Shown: positions 26,773 through 36,283, numbered from the stretch's first letter. The stretch is 64,000 nt of DNA from Thermosediminibacter litoriperuensis (GCF_008124715.1 NZ_VNHO01000011.1:27341-91340), one strand, 5' to 3'. Translations and numbers: made by a program. Notes: a model not told the origin generated them from the sequence alone.

Positions 26773-28164
26773 TTAGCACAGGACCCTTTTAGTCCCTTTT
26801 TCCTCCCCAGCTTTCACGCTGAGATAAATCGCATATTCGATTCTCTTTTTCTGGAGCCTGCAGGCTATATCGTAAGGCTCGTTCAGGTCCCCGTTCACCT
26901 GATAATTATTTGCGGTGCAACCACCGCTGCAAAAAAACCTGGCCCAACACGACGCGCACTCGGATTTTGCAAGTACATGGGTGTTGTTTAATTTATCGAT
27001 TACTCCAGCGTTCAATTTTTTTTCAAATACGCTTCCCATAAGGAATTCCCCGTAGCCTATGAACTGGTGGCACGGATATATGTCACCGCCGGGGGTGACA
27101 GCGAGGTATTCTCTACCGGCCCCGCAGGCGGAAAGCCTTTTATAGATGCAGGGACCATGGTAAATGTCGATATTAAAGTGGTAGAATCTAAAGGGGTTTT
27201 TGCCGGATCTTTTTCTGTTTAGGTATTCTCTCGCTATTCTGTCGTATTGCTGGTATATAACCTCCAGATCGTCATATCCAATGAGATAATCCTCTTCCGA
27301 TCCAACGACGGGTTCTATAGATATTTCTTTAAACCCAAGATCAGCCATGTGAAAGACGTCTTCGGCAAAGTCCAAATTGTATCTGGTGAACGTCCCCCGG
27401 ACGTAATAATCTTTGCCGTCCCTTTTCCTGAGCTCGACTATCCTCTTTATATTTGGTATCACCTGGTCGTAACTCCCCGATCCATCGGCCTTTACGCGGA
27501 TCTCATCGTTTACTCGCTTTCTTCCGTCGAGACTCATAACGATGTTGTCCATATTTTCGTGAAGGAAATCGATTACCTCATCGTTGAGTATCGTGCAGTT
27601 GGTCGTGACGGTAAAATGAAATCTTTTGCCGCACTTGTCCTCAAGGCTCCTAGCATATGAAATCACGTATTTGATCGTATCAAAGGCCATCAGAGGCTCA
27701 CCGCCGAAAAAATCCACTTCCAAGTTTTTCAGATCCCCTGAGTGTTCTATTAAAAAATCTACGGCATTCCGGGCTACCTCTTTGTCCATCAGTTGCCTTT
27801 TCCCGTTATAGTGGCCTTTGGACGCAAAACAGTATCTGCATCTTAGATTACAGTCGTGGGCTACGTTAAGACAGAGGGCTTTTACGTTTTTCTTCTGTCT
27901 CAAAGCATCAAGGGCTGGGGTAAGATCCGCCTCTGCAAAAAGGAGACCCTTTACCTTCAAGTCGTCCAGCTCTTTTATCGCTTCTATTATATCTGATTCT
28001 TCGTATTTCCCCTTTAACCTGTAAACTATCTCCTGCAGCGGTTTTTCTCCGTAAAATTCCAGCACGTCGTAGACCAGGTCGTCAACCTCGAAAACGGAAC
28101 CACTGTTTACGTCAAAAACCATTTTCGTATCCCATACTTTGAATCTATGTATCTGAGCCTTCAA
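26773..28164 (-). CDS. Radical SAM/SPASM peptide maturase, SCIFF-maturase (CteB) type
   Basis: A 463-residue radical SAM enzyme. An N-terminal peptide-recognition (RRE-like) region spans about residues 1-85. The cluster motif CNLRCRYC gives C105, C109 and C112, followed by VDFFGGEPLMAFD. The SPASM part has C339, C347, C365, C403, C406, C412, C416 and C435, with CGAGREYLAVTPGGDIYPCHQF and CWARFFCSGGC typical of enzymes forming thioether links in the six-Cys SCIFF peptide of Clostridia. No SCIFF peptide gene is visible on either side, which is unusual. Other SPASM maturases are possible but less likely. Confidence 0.85.
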   Translation of the reverse strand: MKAQIHRFKVWDTKMVFDVNSGSVFEVDDLVYDVLEFYGEKPLQEIVYRLKGKYEESDIIEAIKELDDLKVKGLLFAEADLTPALDALRQKKNVKALCLNVAHDCNLRCRYCFASKGHYNGKRQLMDKEVARNAVDFLIEHSGDLKNLEVDFFGGEPLMAFDTIKYVISYARSLEDKCGKRFHFTVTTNCTILNDEVIDFLHENMDNIVMSLDGRKRVNDEIRVKADGSGSYDQVIPNIKRIVELRKRDGKDYYVRGTFTRYNLDFAEDVFHMADLGFKEISIEPVVGSEEDYLIGYDDLEVIYQQYDRIAREYLNRKRSGKNPFRFYHFNIDIYHGPCIYKRLSACGAGREYLAVTPGGDIYPCHQFIGYGEFLMGSVFEKKLNAGVIDKLNNTHVLAKSECASCWARFFCSGGCTANNYQVNGDLNEPYDIACRLQKKRIEYAIYLSVKAGEEKGTKRVLC

Positions 28165-28222
28165 CCAGATCCTCTCCCTTCAGCATTAATTTTATCGCAA
28201 AACCCTTTTGCAATAAGCAGGC

Positions 28223-28253
28223 TTGACAAACTGGAAAAACCGTTGTATATAAT
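28223..28253 (+). promoter_or_regulatory. SigA-type promoter of fmdB
   Basis: TTGACA (28223-28228) with TATATA at 28246-28251 (17-base spacer) or TATAAT at 28248-28253 (19-base spacer). It is the only good promoter in the divergent gap between fmdB and the radical SAM gene. Confidence 0.65.
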
Positions 28254-28257
28254 CTTT

Positions 28258-28277
28258 TGTAAACGACTGTAAACGAC
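28258..28277 (+). repeat. Tandem 10-base repeat at the fmdB transcription start
   Basis: TGTAAACGAC occurs twice head to tail with no gap. It covers the predicted start site of fmdB and the leader of the divergent radical SAM gene, so it is a candidate operator for one or both. Confidence 0.45.
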
Positions 28278-28298
28278 GCTGACGAGGGGGTGCAAATG

Positions 28299-28544
28299 AT
28301 GCCGCTATACGAGTACAGGTGTACAAATTGTGGGGATTTTGAAAAAGAACAGGCAATAACTGAATCTCCTTTGGAAAGCTGCCCCACATGCGGAAGTCCG
28401 GTAAAACGCCTGATAAGCCGCAATGTCGGTTTGGTTTTTAAAGGTTCTGGATTTCACATAACCGATTACGTCCATAAGAGTTCTTCTGCTAGTGCATCGG
28501 AAAATAAATCGTCTGATGAAGCTTCCGAAAAAAAGGCAGTGTAA
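28299..28544 (+). CDS. FmdB family zinc-ribbon protein
   Basis: An 81-residue protein with the FmdB N-terminus MPLYEYRCTNCGDFEKEQ. A zinc ribbon follows with two CxxC knuckles (CTNC and CPTC). The C-terminal tail is Ser/Lys/Glu-rich and low in complexity. The family's role is unclear; the name comes from a putative regulator of formamidase genes. It is the only protein gene on the plus strand. ATG at 28299 is chosen by family start and GAGGGGG spacing; an ATG one codon earlier is equally possible. Confidence 0.88.
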   Translation: MPLYEYRCTNCGDFEKEQAITESPLESCPTCGSPVKRLISRNVGLVFKGSGFHITDYVHKSSSASASENKSSDEASEKKAV

Positions 28545-28547
28545 ATC

Positions 28548-28590
28548 GAAGGGAGGTTCGAATCCCGCAGGGATTCGGACCCTTCTTTTA
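28548..28590 (+). terminator. Terminator of fmdB
   Basis: GAAGGG and CCCTTC form the outer stem; CGAATCCC and GGGATTCG form an inner stem. TTTTATTTTG follows on the plus strand. It begins five bases after the fmdB stop. Confidence 0.88.
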
Positions 28591-28614
28591 TTTTGTTTAT
28601 TGTTATAAACTTAA

Positions 28615-28641
28615 AAACTCAAGGCTAAAAGCCTTGAGTTT
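28615..28641 (-). terminator. Terminator of RNase P RNA gene
   Basis: ACTCAAGGC and GCCTTGAGT form a 9-bp stem with a short A/T loop. On the minus strand TTTTTAAGTTT follows. It lies about 15 bases after the 3' end of rnpB. Confidence 0.85.
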
Positions 28642-28655
28642 CATGCAGTATGAAT

Positions 28656-29001
28656 GAGTAGGTCTGTAAGCCGAGTTCTGTCGTGGATGGTCATCTATCT
28701 CGGATGCCAGTTGCCTGACACCTCTAGCGACCACACCCGGGAGCGCGGCGGGCCACCGCATGTGCTCCCCTATTTGGTCTTGCTCCAGGTGGGGTTTACA
28801 GAGCCGGCCAGTCGCCTGACCGCTGGTGAGCTCTTACCTCACCTTTCCACCCTTACCCGGTGAGAAGCGGTAGCTTCCCAACAGGCGGTATATTTCTGTT
28901 GCACTTTCCTTGAGGTCGCCCTCACTGGGTATTACCCAGCACCCTGCCCTGTGGAGCTCGGACTTTCCTCGGGCACAAGCCCGCGACCATCCGACCTACT
29001 C
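28656..29001 (-). ncRNA. rnpB: RNase P RNA
   Basis: The catalytic RNA of tRNA 5' processing, about 346 nt. GAGTAGGTC at one end pairs with GACCTACTC at the other (P1). The conserved 5' core GAGGAAAGTCCGAGCTCC, the internal GGTAAGAGCTCACC and the 3' core ACAGAACTCGGCTTACAGACC-like region are present on the minus strand. The fold looks like the common A type, but I did not model it fully. It is flanked by RNase H upstream and its own terminator. Confidence 0.95.
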
Positions 29002-29041
29002 ACCATCATTTCGCCGGATTATAAGTATAGCACCATTCTAT

Positions 29042-29470
29042 TTAAATGTCAATAATCTCTTCTTCACTGACGGCAAGATCTATACCTTCGTTGGCGAGCT
29101 CATCAGCCCTCTTATTTTGCTCCCGCCTTATGTGATTTATGCTGAACTTCTTAAATTCTTTTAATAATCCCATGACCTGGGTATGCAGGCGCTTTATTCC
29201 CTCGTTTTTAATCTGGTATTCACCGTTTATCTGTTTGACCATGAGCTCGCTGTCGGAAAAAATGTCTATCTCTTCGCAGCCCATTTCGAGCGCCTCTTTT
29301 AAAGCAGTGACCAGAGCTGTATATTCGGCAATGTTATTTGTGGTTTGTCCGATGTAATCGCTTACTTCCTTTAGAGTGTTGCCGTTTTCATCGAGCATAA
29401 CTATGCCGATTCCTGCATCTCCCGGGTTTCCCCGAGAAGCGCCATCCGTGTATACCGTAAGCCTTTTCAT
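29042..29470 (-). CDS. Ribonuclease HI family protein
   Basis: A 142-residue RNase H fold protein that would cut RNA in RNA-DNA hybrids. Catalytic acidic residues are visible in YTDGASRGNPG (Asp), NNIAEYTALVTAL (Glu) and IFSDSELMVKQI (Asp), with a late Asp in NKRADELANEG. It is the short single-domain form common in Clostridia. It follows the zinc-ribbon gene by 16 bases. Confidence 0.92.
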   Translation of the reverse strand: MKRLTVYTDGASRGNPGDAGIGIVMLDENGNTLKEVSDYIGQTTNNIAEYTALVTALKEALEMGCEEIDIFSDSELMVKQINGEYQIKNEGIKRLHTQVMGLLKEFKKFSINHIRREQNKRADELANEGIDLAVSEEEIIDI

Positions 29471-29486
29471 AATACCTCCTGTAAAT

Positions 29487-30194
29487 TTAGATGAGAATTC
29501 TCCCGCAATTTTCGCAATACACTATGCTCCTGTGGGCGCTCACCTCCTGAATCGTAGCCAAGGACACCGCCATGCGGCAACCACCGCATTTGCCATTGTA
29601 AAGTTTTGCTACAGGATTCTTATAGCCTTTTTTAAGTCTTGAATATTTCTCCAGGAGCTCCTTAGAGATAATCCTGGAAATCTTTTGCTTTTTAGCCTTT
29701 ACTTCTGCCAATTCACTTTTTATTTTATCAATTTCTGTTATATTTTTCAATCTCAATTGATTGTAATCTTTTTTCATTTTTCTGATTTGATCATATATTT
29801 CCCCTGCGTTTTTACCCAGGCGTTCCATTTGTTCCATTAAACTGAAAGCCCTGTTGTCAATGTCCCCGGATTTTCTTCTAAGGCTCTCCTGTTTTTCTTG
29901 AAGGCCCTGGAGCTCTTTAAACGACTTCACTGCCCCGCTGTAAATTCTATTCTCCAGTTGTTTAATCTGTGAGTCTATCTCTTCGGATTCCGCCTCCACC
30001 ATGTCAAGATCTCTCTTCATCCCATCGATGGCTTTTGCGCAGTTCTCATAATCAGCCGAGGCTCTTCCCAGCGCCTCCTTTAATGAGATCAATTCCGGCA
30101 GGCTGAGGCAGTGCTTCAGCTGTTGTTTCAGGTACTCCTCCCGGTTCTCCAGTTCTTGAAATTGGTAAATAAGGTCCAGTTCCGCAGCGTTCAC
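29487..30194 (-). CDS. Coiled-coil zinc-ribbon protein (DUF164/C4-type family)
   Basis: A 235-residue protein. Residues about 10-180 are a long heptad-rich coiled coil; the C-terminus is a zinc ribbon with CGGC and CENC, sixteen residues apart (GKCGGCRMAVSL... YCENCGRILI). The family often neighbours nif3-like genes, as here, but its function is unknown. The GTG at 30194 follows GGGAG; an upstream TTG overlapping the nif3 stop is less likely. Confidence 0.85.
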   Translation of the reverse strand: MNAAELDLIYQFQELENREEYLKQQLKHCLSLPELISLKEALGRASADYENCAKAIDGMKRDLDMVEAESEEIDSQIKQLENRIYSGAVKSFKELQGLQEKQESLRRKSGDIDNRAFSLMEQMERLGKNAGEIYDQIRKMKKDYNQLRLKNITEIDKIKSELAEVKAKKQKISRIISKELLEKYSRLKKGYKNPVAKLYNGKCGGCRMAVSLATIQEVSAHRSIVYCENCGRILI

Positions 30195-30223
30195 GGGCAA
30201 AACTCCCTTCCTCGTCACTTTTC

Positions 30224-31336
30224 TCAAACGATCGCAAAGGGTTCGCCTTCGTCGTACACCTCTACACAGACATCTTCGCCCAGCGCGGAAAGCTCCTTTT
30301 TTAAATGATCGGCTATAAAGTTTAAAATCAACTTTTCTGTCGAGTAATGGCCGGCGTCTATTAAAGCCATACCGGTGATCCTCGCTTCTTCGGCCTCATG
30401 GTACTTAACGTCTCCGGTGATGTAGACATCGGCCCCCAGAAAAGCCGCCTTTGAGACGAGATTTCCCCCGGCGCCCCCGCAGACCGCGACTTTTGAAACC
30501 TTTTTAGTAAGATCTCCAACCACCCTGAGGGAATTAACTCCAAGTTTTTGCTTTATGTTCTCGCATAAATCCTTGAGAGTCAGAGGAGATTTAAGATATC
30601 CGATGCGGCCCAAACCGAAGACGCCTCCTTTGTTTTCTACCGGGTACAGATCATAAGCCACCTCCTCATAAGGATGAGCTTTTAGCATAGCGCTTACTAT
30701 CTTTTTTACTAAAGACTCAGGAGCGATTGTCTCGATCCTCACCTCTTCCACCCGCTCCAGCCGCCCTGCCTCTCCTATGAACGGTCTGGCTTTCTCGAGA
30801 GGCCTGAAAGTGCCAATACCGGCCACATTAAAGGTGCAGTGGCTGTAATTACCTATATGGCCGGCGCCCGCATCCCCCATCGCATCTCTTACGGCATCTT
30901 CATATCCCCTAGGCACGAATACCACGATTTTTTTCAGCGGCTCTTCCCTGGTCGGCTCCAAAACCTCAACACCCTCCAGATCCAGGCATCCGGCTAATAA
31001 GTCGTTGACCCCGCCGGAAGCTACATCCAGGTTGGTATGAGCCGAGTAAATCACTATATCGTGTTTTACGGCATCATAAATCATCCTCCCCGAGGGCAAG
31101 TCCCGCTTTATTGATTTTAGGGGTTTGAATAAAAAAGGATGGTGCGATATTATCATATCCATTTTGTGTTCTATAGCGTAATTCATAACGCCGGGGGTAA
31201 CCGTTAAAGCGACAAGAATTCTGTCGACCTTTGCCGAATAATCCCCGACCATCAGCCCTACGTTATCCCATTCCAGGGCTAGTTTCCTTGGCGCCAGCCT
31301 CTCTATGATATTTATCACCGTCTGGCAGGCCGGCAT
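30224..31336 (-). CDS. Nif3-like dinuclear metal center protein (YqfO type)
   Basis: A 370-residue protein of the GTP cyclohydrolase I type 2/NIF3 family. Metal-binding residues sit in IISHHPFLFKPLKS, SAHTNLDVASGGVND and the late DAGHYSTEKLIL. A central insert of about 100 residues is the PII-like YqfO domain (HPYEEVAYDLYPVEN). Function is not established. The gene's start overlaps the end of trmK by about 70 bases, an arrangement seen also in B. subtilis neighbours (trmK-yqfO). ATG at 31336 is preferred for SD spacing. Confidence 0.88.
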   Translation of the reverse strand: MPACQTVINIIERLAPRKLALEWDNVGLMVGDYSAKVDRILVALTVTPGVMNYAIEHKMDMIISHHPFLFKPLKSIKRDLPSGRMIYDAVKHDIVIYSAHTNLDVASGGVNDLLAGCLDLEGVEVLEPTREEPLKKIVVFVPRGYEDAVRDAMGDAGAGHIGNYSHCTFNVAGIGTFRPLEKARPFIGEAGRLERVEEVRIETIAPESLVKKIVSAMLKAHPYEEVAYDLYPVENKGGVFGLGRIGYLKSPLTLKDLCENIKQKLGVNSLRVVGDLTKKVSKVAVCGGAGGNLVSKAAFLGADVYITGDVKYHEAEEARITGMALIDAGHYSTEKLILNFIADHLKKELSALGEDVCVEVYDEGEPFAIV

Positions 31337-32018
31337 TTTCATACACCTCCCTCAGTAATTCGATCTCTCTCATAAGAGATTCTCTGGCGTTAGCGGCCGA
31401 TATCGTATTCCGGCCTTCTAATTCCTTTAACCGGTAAAAGAGCCTGTCCAGGCGCGCCTTAATGTAGCCCAGGACCTCCGGCGTCTTCTTTTTTTTCAAC
31501 ACAGGTCCCACCAGCACATCGATTTCGTCGTAGGAAACCGGATCCCCCTTCCTGACCACGATTATCTCGTAGAACCGGTCTTCGCTCTTCACCACGCGCT
31601 CTTCAATGAAATTAAAGCCGTGGTCCATGAGAGCTTTTCTGAGCTTAGGCTGGTATCTCATGGGTTGAACTATGACGGCGGACAGAGAGTTTACAATATC
31701 GGGGGATTTTTCTATTATGCTCCATATGGTCTCCCCTCCCATCCCGGCGATTACCGCCACCTCCGCCTCGCCGGGCCTTAAGGGAGTCAGGCCGTAGCCC
31801 AGGCGAACTTCGATAAATTCCTCCAGGCCGGCTTTTTTGACGTTTGCCCTAGCCCTCTCAAAGGGCCCTTCCCTGACTTCGGTGGCGATAACCTTACGGG
31901 AAATCCCGTTTCTCACAAGGTATATAGGGAGATATGCGTGATCGGTGCCCACGTCGGCGACAGCGGTTCCCGGAGGGATTAAATGAGCTATTGCCGTCAA
32001 CCTCTCGCTTAACTTCAT
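31263..32018 (-). CDS. trmK: tRNA (adenine-22 N1) methyltransferase TrmK
   Basis: A 251-residue SAM-dependent methyltransferase (YqfN). SAM motif VADVGTDHAYLPIYLV and the catalytic-region VIAGMGGETI, IVQPMRYQPKLRKAL and GFNFIEERVV segments match the family. It modifies A22 in some tRNAs. The ATG at 32018 follows AAGGTG. Its C-terminus overlaps the Nif3-like gene. Confidence 0.9.
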   Translation of the reverse strand: MKLSERLTAIAHLIPPGTAVADVGTDHAYLPIYLVRNGISRKVIATEVREGPFERARANVKKAGLEEFIEVRLGYGLTPLRPGEAEVAVIAGMGGETIWSIIEKSPDIVNSLSAVIVQPMRYQPKLRKALMDHGFNFIEERVVKSEDRFYEIIVVRKGDPVSYDEIDVLVGPVLKKKKTPEVLGYIKARLDRLFYRLKELEGRNTISAANARESLMREIELLREVYENAGLPDGDKYHREAGAKETSPGMG

Positions 32019-32046
32019 TTCTGACACCTTGTAACAAAAGTAGCAA

Positions 32047-32069
32047 AAAAGCGGGATATCCCCGCTTTT
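32047..32069 (-). terminator. Terminator after rpoD
   Basis: AAAAGCGGG and CCCGCTTTT flank a short loop, starting at the rpoD stop; TTTTTTGC follows on the minus strand. It separates the dnaG-rpoD unit from trmK. Confidence 0.8.
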
Positions 32070-33268
32070 TATTCAAGAAAATCCTTCAGTTTTTTGCTCC
32101 TGCTCGGATGGCGCAGTTTTCTCAAGGCCTTGGCCTCTATCTGTCGAATCCTCTCCCGGGTAACGCCGAAAACCTGTCCAACCTCTTCTAGGGTCCTGGG
32201 TTTGCCGTCATCGAGCCCGAAACGAAGCCTCAACACCTTTTCCTCCCGTGGAGTTAGGGTTTCCAGTACGTCTTCCAGTTGTTCCCTCAAAAGCCTGTAA
32301 GCAGCGGCATCAGCGGGAGCCTGCGCTTCTTCGTCGGGGATAAAATCCCCCAGATGGCTGTCTTCTTCTTCTCCTATCGGCGTCTCCAGAGAAACCGGCT
32401 CCTGGGCGATCTTCATGATCTCCCTTACCTTTTCCACCGGCATCTCCATTTCTTCCGCAATCTCTTCCGGCGTAGGGTCCCTGCCCAGCTCCTGCAGCAA
32501 CTGGCGCGACACTCTTATTAGTTTATTTATAGTTTCAACCATGTGGACAGGAATTCTGATCGTCCTGGCCTGGTCGGCGATAGCGCGGGTTATGGCTTGT
32601 CTTATCCACCAGGTGGCATAGGTACTGAATTTGTACCCCTTGCGGTAATCGAATTTCTCCACAGCTTTTATGAGACCCAGATTGCCCTCCTGGATGAGGT
32701 CCAGGAATAACATTCCCCTCCCCACATACCTTTTAGCGATGCTCACTACGAGCCTCAGGTTAGCCTCAGCCAGACGCCTTTTTGCTTCTTTGTCTCCCTT
32801 CTCTATGCGCTTTGCCAATTCTATTTCTTCTTCCGGAGTCAGGAGCGGTATTTTGCCGATCTCCTTGAGGTACATTCTCACGGGATCGTCGATGGCCACT
32901 CCCTCAGGGATAGAAAGGTCCAGCTCTTCTTCTGGAATCTCTTCCAAAAGGGAATCGGGTATATCGTCGGTGTCATTTATAATTTCGATGCCCATCTCCT
33001 CGAAGGATTCATATATCTTATCAATCTGTTCGGCATCCAAGTCCTCAATATCTCCCAACGTTTCCATTATTTCCTTGTAAGTAAGAACTCCAGTCTTCTT
33101 GCCTTTTTCTATAAGTTCCTTTACTGCTTTCATCTTATCGATCTTTTTCTCCCGGTTTTTTTCTGATCTCGATTTTTTTTCGGGTTCTCTTTCTTCTTTT
33201 GTGGCTTTTTCAGCTTCCTTTTCCACCTCTACCGTCACCTTTTCAACTTCCTTTTCTCCCTTTGTCAT
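32069..33268 (-). CDS. rpoD: Housekeeping RNA polymerase sigma factor SigA (RpoD)
   Basis: A 399-residue primary sigma factor. Region 1.1 follows an unusually long Lys/Glu-rich head (residues 1-45). Region 1.2 reads [18 protein letters not shown], region 2 has [33 protein letters not shown] and [21 protein letters not shown], and region 4 has [28 protein letters not shown]. The ATG overlaps the dnaG stop by four bases (ATGA), the classical primase-sigma pairing. Confidence 0.97.
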   Translation of the reverse strand: MTKGEKEVEKVTVEVEKEAEKATKEEREPEKKSRSEKNREKKIDKMKAVKELIEKGKKTGVLTYKEIMETLGDIEDLDAEQIDKIYESFEEMGIEIINDTDDIPDSLLEEIPEEELDLSIPEGVAIDDPVRMYLKEIGKIPLLTPEEEIELAKRIEKGDKEAKRRLAEANLRLVVSIAKRYVGRGMLFLDLIQEGNLGLIKAVEKFDYRKGYKFSTYATWWIRQAITRAIADQARTIRIPVHMVETINKLIRVSRQLLQELGRDPTPEEIAEEMEMPVEKVREIMKIAQEPVSLETPIGEEEDSHLGDFIPDEEAQAPADAAAYRLLREQLEDVLETLTPREEKVLRLRFGLDDGKPRTLEEVGQVFGVTRERIRQIEAKALRKLRHPSRSKKLKDFLE

Positions 33269-35103
33269 CGGGTTCCCCCCTTCCTAGAAGAGTCTCTCTT
33301 TAGTTGCTCTATTTCAAGCTTAAGCCTGTGATAGGTGCTTAGAAGGCTGAAAGCTTTCTTAACCTCGCCGATTTTCTCCGCCTGATGGATCTCGTTTCTT
33401 ATTTTTTTAATGGCGAACTTCAAATAATTTTCTTTTACCCTGTTTATCAGGGCGTCTACCATGCCATTATCGATGTTGCCGGGTTCCATGAGTATGTTTG
33501 CGAGCTCCGCGGCGGCGGCCTGATCGTCTTTTAATTTAAGAGAAATTCCGCGGGGCGTAACGGCTTCGTTTCTTTTAACCATTTCGAATATCATCTCTGC
33601 GATTTTTCTGCGCTTTGCATTCACGAAATTGTGGGCAGTTAGGTTCTTCATGATTTTATCCCGTGCCGAATCGTCCTCTATCATCATCCTCAGGATATCC
33701 CTTTCCGCCTTATGAAATCCCGACAGCGCTTTTAATCTTGTCAATTCTTTATTATTATCCCTTAATTGGCTATTTTTATACTTTAAGCCAATGTTTGGCA
33801 ATGTGGTTTTATTTATGGTCTTATTTATTTCTTCATGCAGGGCCTGTCTGGGAATGCTTAGTTCTTCTGAAAGCTTCTGAACATAAAGTTCTCTCTCCAC
33901 CCGGCTTTCTATGCCCGCAATAACGGAAACAGCTTTTTTTATAAACTTTATTTTTCCGTCTCGAGTCCGCAAGTCAAGGCCCCTTCCAGCCAAGTCCAGC
34001 TTATAGTCCACAAAATCGAGCGCTGATGATAGTTGCTCGGCGAAGGCATCCTTGCCCCTGGTGCGGATAAATTCATCGGGGTCCTTACCTTCAGGTAAAC
34101 TCAGAACTCTGACTTTCAACCCTTCTTTCACCAGAATCTCGATCCCCCGAAGGGTTGCGGATTGTCCCGCCGTATCGGCGTCATATGCTATGATAACCTC
34201 TTCGGAGTATCTTTTAAGGATTTTGGCCTGCTGTTCGGTCAGCGAAGTTCCAAGGGAGGCCACGGTTTGCGTAAAGCCGTTCTGGTGCAGGGAAATACAG
34301 TCCATATATCCTTCTACTAGAATGATACTTGCGCCCCCTTTTTTTATCACCACCGGCAGGCCGTAAAGCTGCTCCCTTTTGGTAAACACGGCGGTCTCCG
34401 GAGAATTCAGGTACTTGGGCTCGCCCTTATCCAAAATCCTCCCGCCAAAACCTACTGTACCGCCGGTTATATCTTTTATAGGGAAAATGACCCTATCTCT
34501 AAATCTATCGTAGTAACCCTTCCCGTCCCTGCGAGGGATGATCAGACCGGCCTTTAAAAGGGCATCATCTCCTACGCCTTTCGAACGCATAAATCTTATC
34601 AAGCCGTCCCAGCAGGGGAGTGCGTATCCCAGAAAAAACTTCTCCACGGTTTCCGAAATAATACCCCGGTTCGCCAGATACTCCCGGGCTCTTTTCCCTT
34701 CTGCCGTATTTATAAGGTTATGGTGAAAAAATTCAGCCGCCAGCTTATTAATTTCAAGAATTTCTCGTTTTAGCTTGAAAGCCTCTGATACCTTGCCCCA
34801 GGTTCCTTCTTCCGGCAGCCGGACACCTACCCTTTCCGCCAGCCACCTCAAAGCCTCTGGGAAAGTCCAGTTTTCTTTTTTCATAAGAAAGGAGAATATA
34901 TTACCACCTGCACCACAACCAAAACAGTAGAAAAGTTGTTTTTTCGGGTTTATGGTAAAAGAGGGAGTTTTCTCCGAGTGAAAAGGGCACAACCCCACGT
35001 AATTTTCGCCGCTTCTTTTCAAGGAAACGTAATCAGACACGATTTCTACAATATCTGCTCTGTTCTGAACTTCCCTTATGAGTTCTTCGGAGTAGAGGCC
35101 CAT
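33265..35103 (-). CDS. dnaG: DNA primase DnaG
   Basis: A 612-residue primase that makes RNA primers at the fork. The N-terminal zinc domain ([25 protein letters not shown]), the TOPRIM core ([17 protein letters not shown] and [17 protein letters not shown]) and the C-terminal helicase-binding domain are all present. The ATG at 35103 follows AGGTGG. The macromolecular-synthesis pair dnaG-rpoD is kept. Confidence 0.96.
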   Translation of the reverse strand: MGLYSEELIREVQNRADIVEIVSDYVSLKRSGENYVGLCPFHSEKTPSFTINPKKQLFYCFGCGAGGNIFSFLMKKENWTFPEALRWLAERVGVRLPEEGTWGKVSEAFKLKREILEINKLAAEFFHHNLINTAEGKRAREYLANRGIISETVEKFFLGYALPCWDGLIRFMRSKGVGDDALLKAGLIIPRRDGKGYYDRFRDRVIFPIKDITGGTVGFGGRILDKGEPKYLNSPETAVFTKREQLYGLPVVIKKGGASIILVEGYMDCISLHQNGFTQTVASLGTSLTEQQAKILKRYSEEVIIAYDADTAGQSATLRGIEILVKEGLKVRVLSLPEGKDPDEFIRTRGKDAFAEQLSSALDFVDYKLDLAGRGLDLRTRDGKIKFIKKAVSVIAGIESRVERELYVQKLSEELSIPRQALHEEINKTINKTTLPNIGLKYKNSQLRDNNKELTRLKALSGFHKAERDILRMMIEDDSARDKIMKNLTAHNFVNAKRRKIAEMIFEMVKRNEAVTPRGISLKLKDDQAAAAELANILMEPGNIDNGMVDALINRVKENYLKFAIKKIRNEIHQAEKIGEVKKAFSLLSTYHRLKLEIEQLKRDSSRKGGTR

Positions 35104-35123
35104 TGTGCCCACCTGCCCAATCC

Positions 35124-35165
35124 AAAAAAAATCTCCCCTTGTCGTTTGGCAACTAGAATTAGGGG
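35124..35165 (-). terminator. Possible weak terminator between dgt and dnaG
   Basis: On the minus strand CCCCT (35165-35161 region) pairs with AGGGG (35139-35135), followed by AGA and eight T. The stem is only about 5 bp with a 21-nt loop, so it may act as an attenuator in front of dnaG. No clear SigA promoter is visible in the rest of the gap. Confidence 0.35.
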
Positions 35166-35275
35166 TAAGACCTTTGCCTCTTATTCAAAATAATACAAAC
35201 TTGACTATCGCATAATGATTATTCTACATTAACCATAAATATTCCTTCTTTTTCTCTAAAAATTAATTTCCGCAC

Positions 35276-36283
35276 TCATTTCACGCTTATCGGCCATGGC
35301 GAAGGCACGAAGATTTCCCTGAACTTATGCTCCGCAAAGCTGTCGGTCATACCCGCGATGTAATCGCACACACCTCTTTCCACACCCTCTCTTTCGACGA
35401 TCTTGATAAACTCAGCCGGCAGGGAATCCAGATTTTTTACAAAGTATTCGAACAGCAGCTCCACCATTCTCTGGGCTTTAATTTCCTGGGATTTGGCACT
35501 GGAACCGATGTAAACCCGTTCGAACATGAACTCCCTTAATTCCACCGTCGCCGCATAAACCTCCTGGCTCATTCTGACGAAAGGGTTTTGGAAACTTTCA
35601 GTAATTATATCTTTTATCATCGCATCTATACGCCTGGCGTGTTTATCGCCGAGGATTTTTATGGGGGTTGCCGGCAGGTCGGTTTCCTTAAGTATACCCG
35701 CCCTTATTGCGTCGTCTATATCGTGATTTATATACGCTATCCAATCTGCCATTTTGACGACCTGCCCTTCCAACGTACTGGGGTTACCGCGGCTGGTATG
35801 ATTCAGGATGCCGTCTCTCACTTCCCACGTAAGGTTCAAACCATTCCCCTGTTCGAGGACTTCCACAACCCTGAGGCTCTGTTCCTCATGCCTGAAGCCG
35901 TTCTTCATGAGCCTGTTCAGAACGTCTTCACCCGTGTGGCCGAAGGGCGTATGACCGAGATCATGCCCCAGTGCAATGGCTTCGGTGAGGTCCTCATTGA
36001 GTCTCAGCGCTCTTGAAATCGTCCTCGCTATCTGCGCCACCTCCAGGGTGTGGGTTAACCTTGTCCTGTAATGATCACCTTCGGGCGAGATGAAAACCTG
36101 GGTCTTGTGTTTCAGGCGCCTGAAAGCCTTTGAGTGGAGAATTCTGTCTCTATCCCGTTGGAATTCGGTCCTGACGGTACACTTTTCCTCCGCCACTTTC
36201 CTGCCTTTTGTTTCGCTGCTCAGCATCGCATAAGGAGACAGCGTCCGCCTTTCCAGTTCTTCAGTCATTTCCCTGAAATTCAT
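35276..36283 (-). CDS. dgt: HD-domain deoxyguanosinetriphosphate triphosphohydrolase-like protein
   Basis: A 335-residue dNTPase-like protein. The HD signature is complete: HSKAFRRLKHKTQVFISPEGDHYRTRLTHTLEVAQIART, then LGHDLGHTPFGHTGED. NHDIDDAIRAG supplies the last metal ligand. These enzymes release tripolyphosphate from dNTPs; substrate preference is not readable. It is commonly found next to dnaG in Clostridia. Confidence 0.92.
   Translation of the reverse strand: MNFREMTEELERRTLSPYAMLSSETKGRKVAEEKCTVRTEFQRDRDRILHSKAFRRLKHKTQVFISPEGDHYRTRLTHTLEVAQIARTISRALRLNEDLTEAIALGHDLGHTPFGHTGEDVLNRLMKNGFRHEEQSLRVVEVLEQGNGLNLTWEVRDGILNHTSRGNPSTLEGQVVKMADWIAYINHDIDDAIRAGILKETDLPATPIKILGDKHARRIDAMIKDIITESFQNPFVRMSQEVYAATVELREFMFERVYIGSSAKSQEIKAQRMVELLFEYFVKNLDSLPAEFIKIVEREGVERGVCDYIAGMTDSFAEHKFREIFVPSPWPISVK

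Noticed and set aside
28145..28423. Minus-strand frame upstream of the radical SAM gene, considered as a missing SCIFF peptide
   Set aside because: It overlaps fmdB on the other strand, is 92 codons, and its few Cys residues do not have SCIFF spacing.
35190..35240. Plus-strand TTGACT with a weak downstream -10 between dgt and dnaG
   Set aside because: The -10 match is poor and no plus-strand gene follows.
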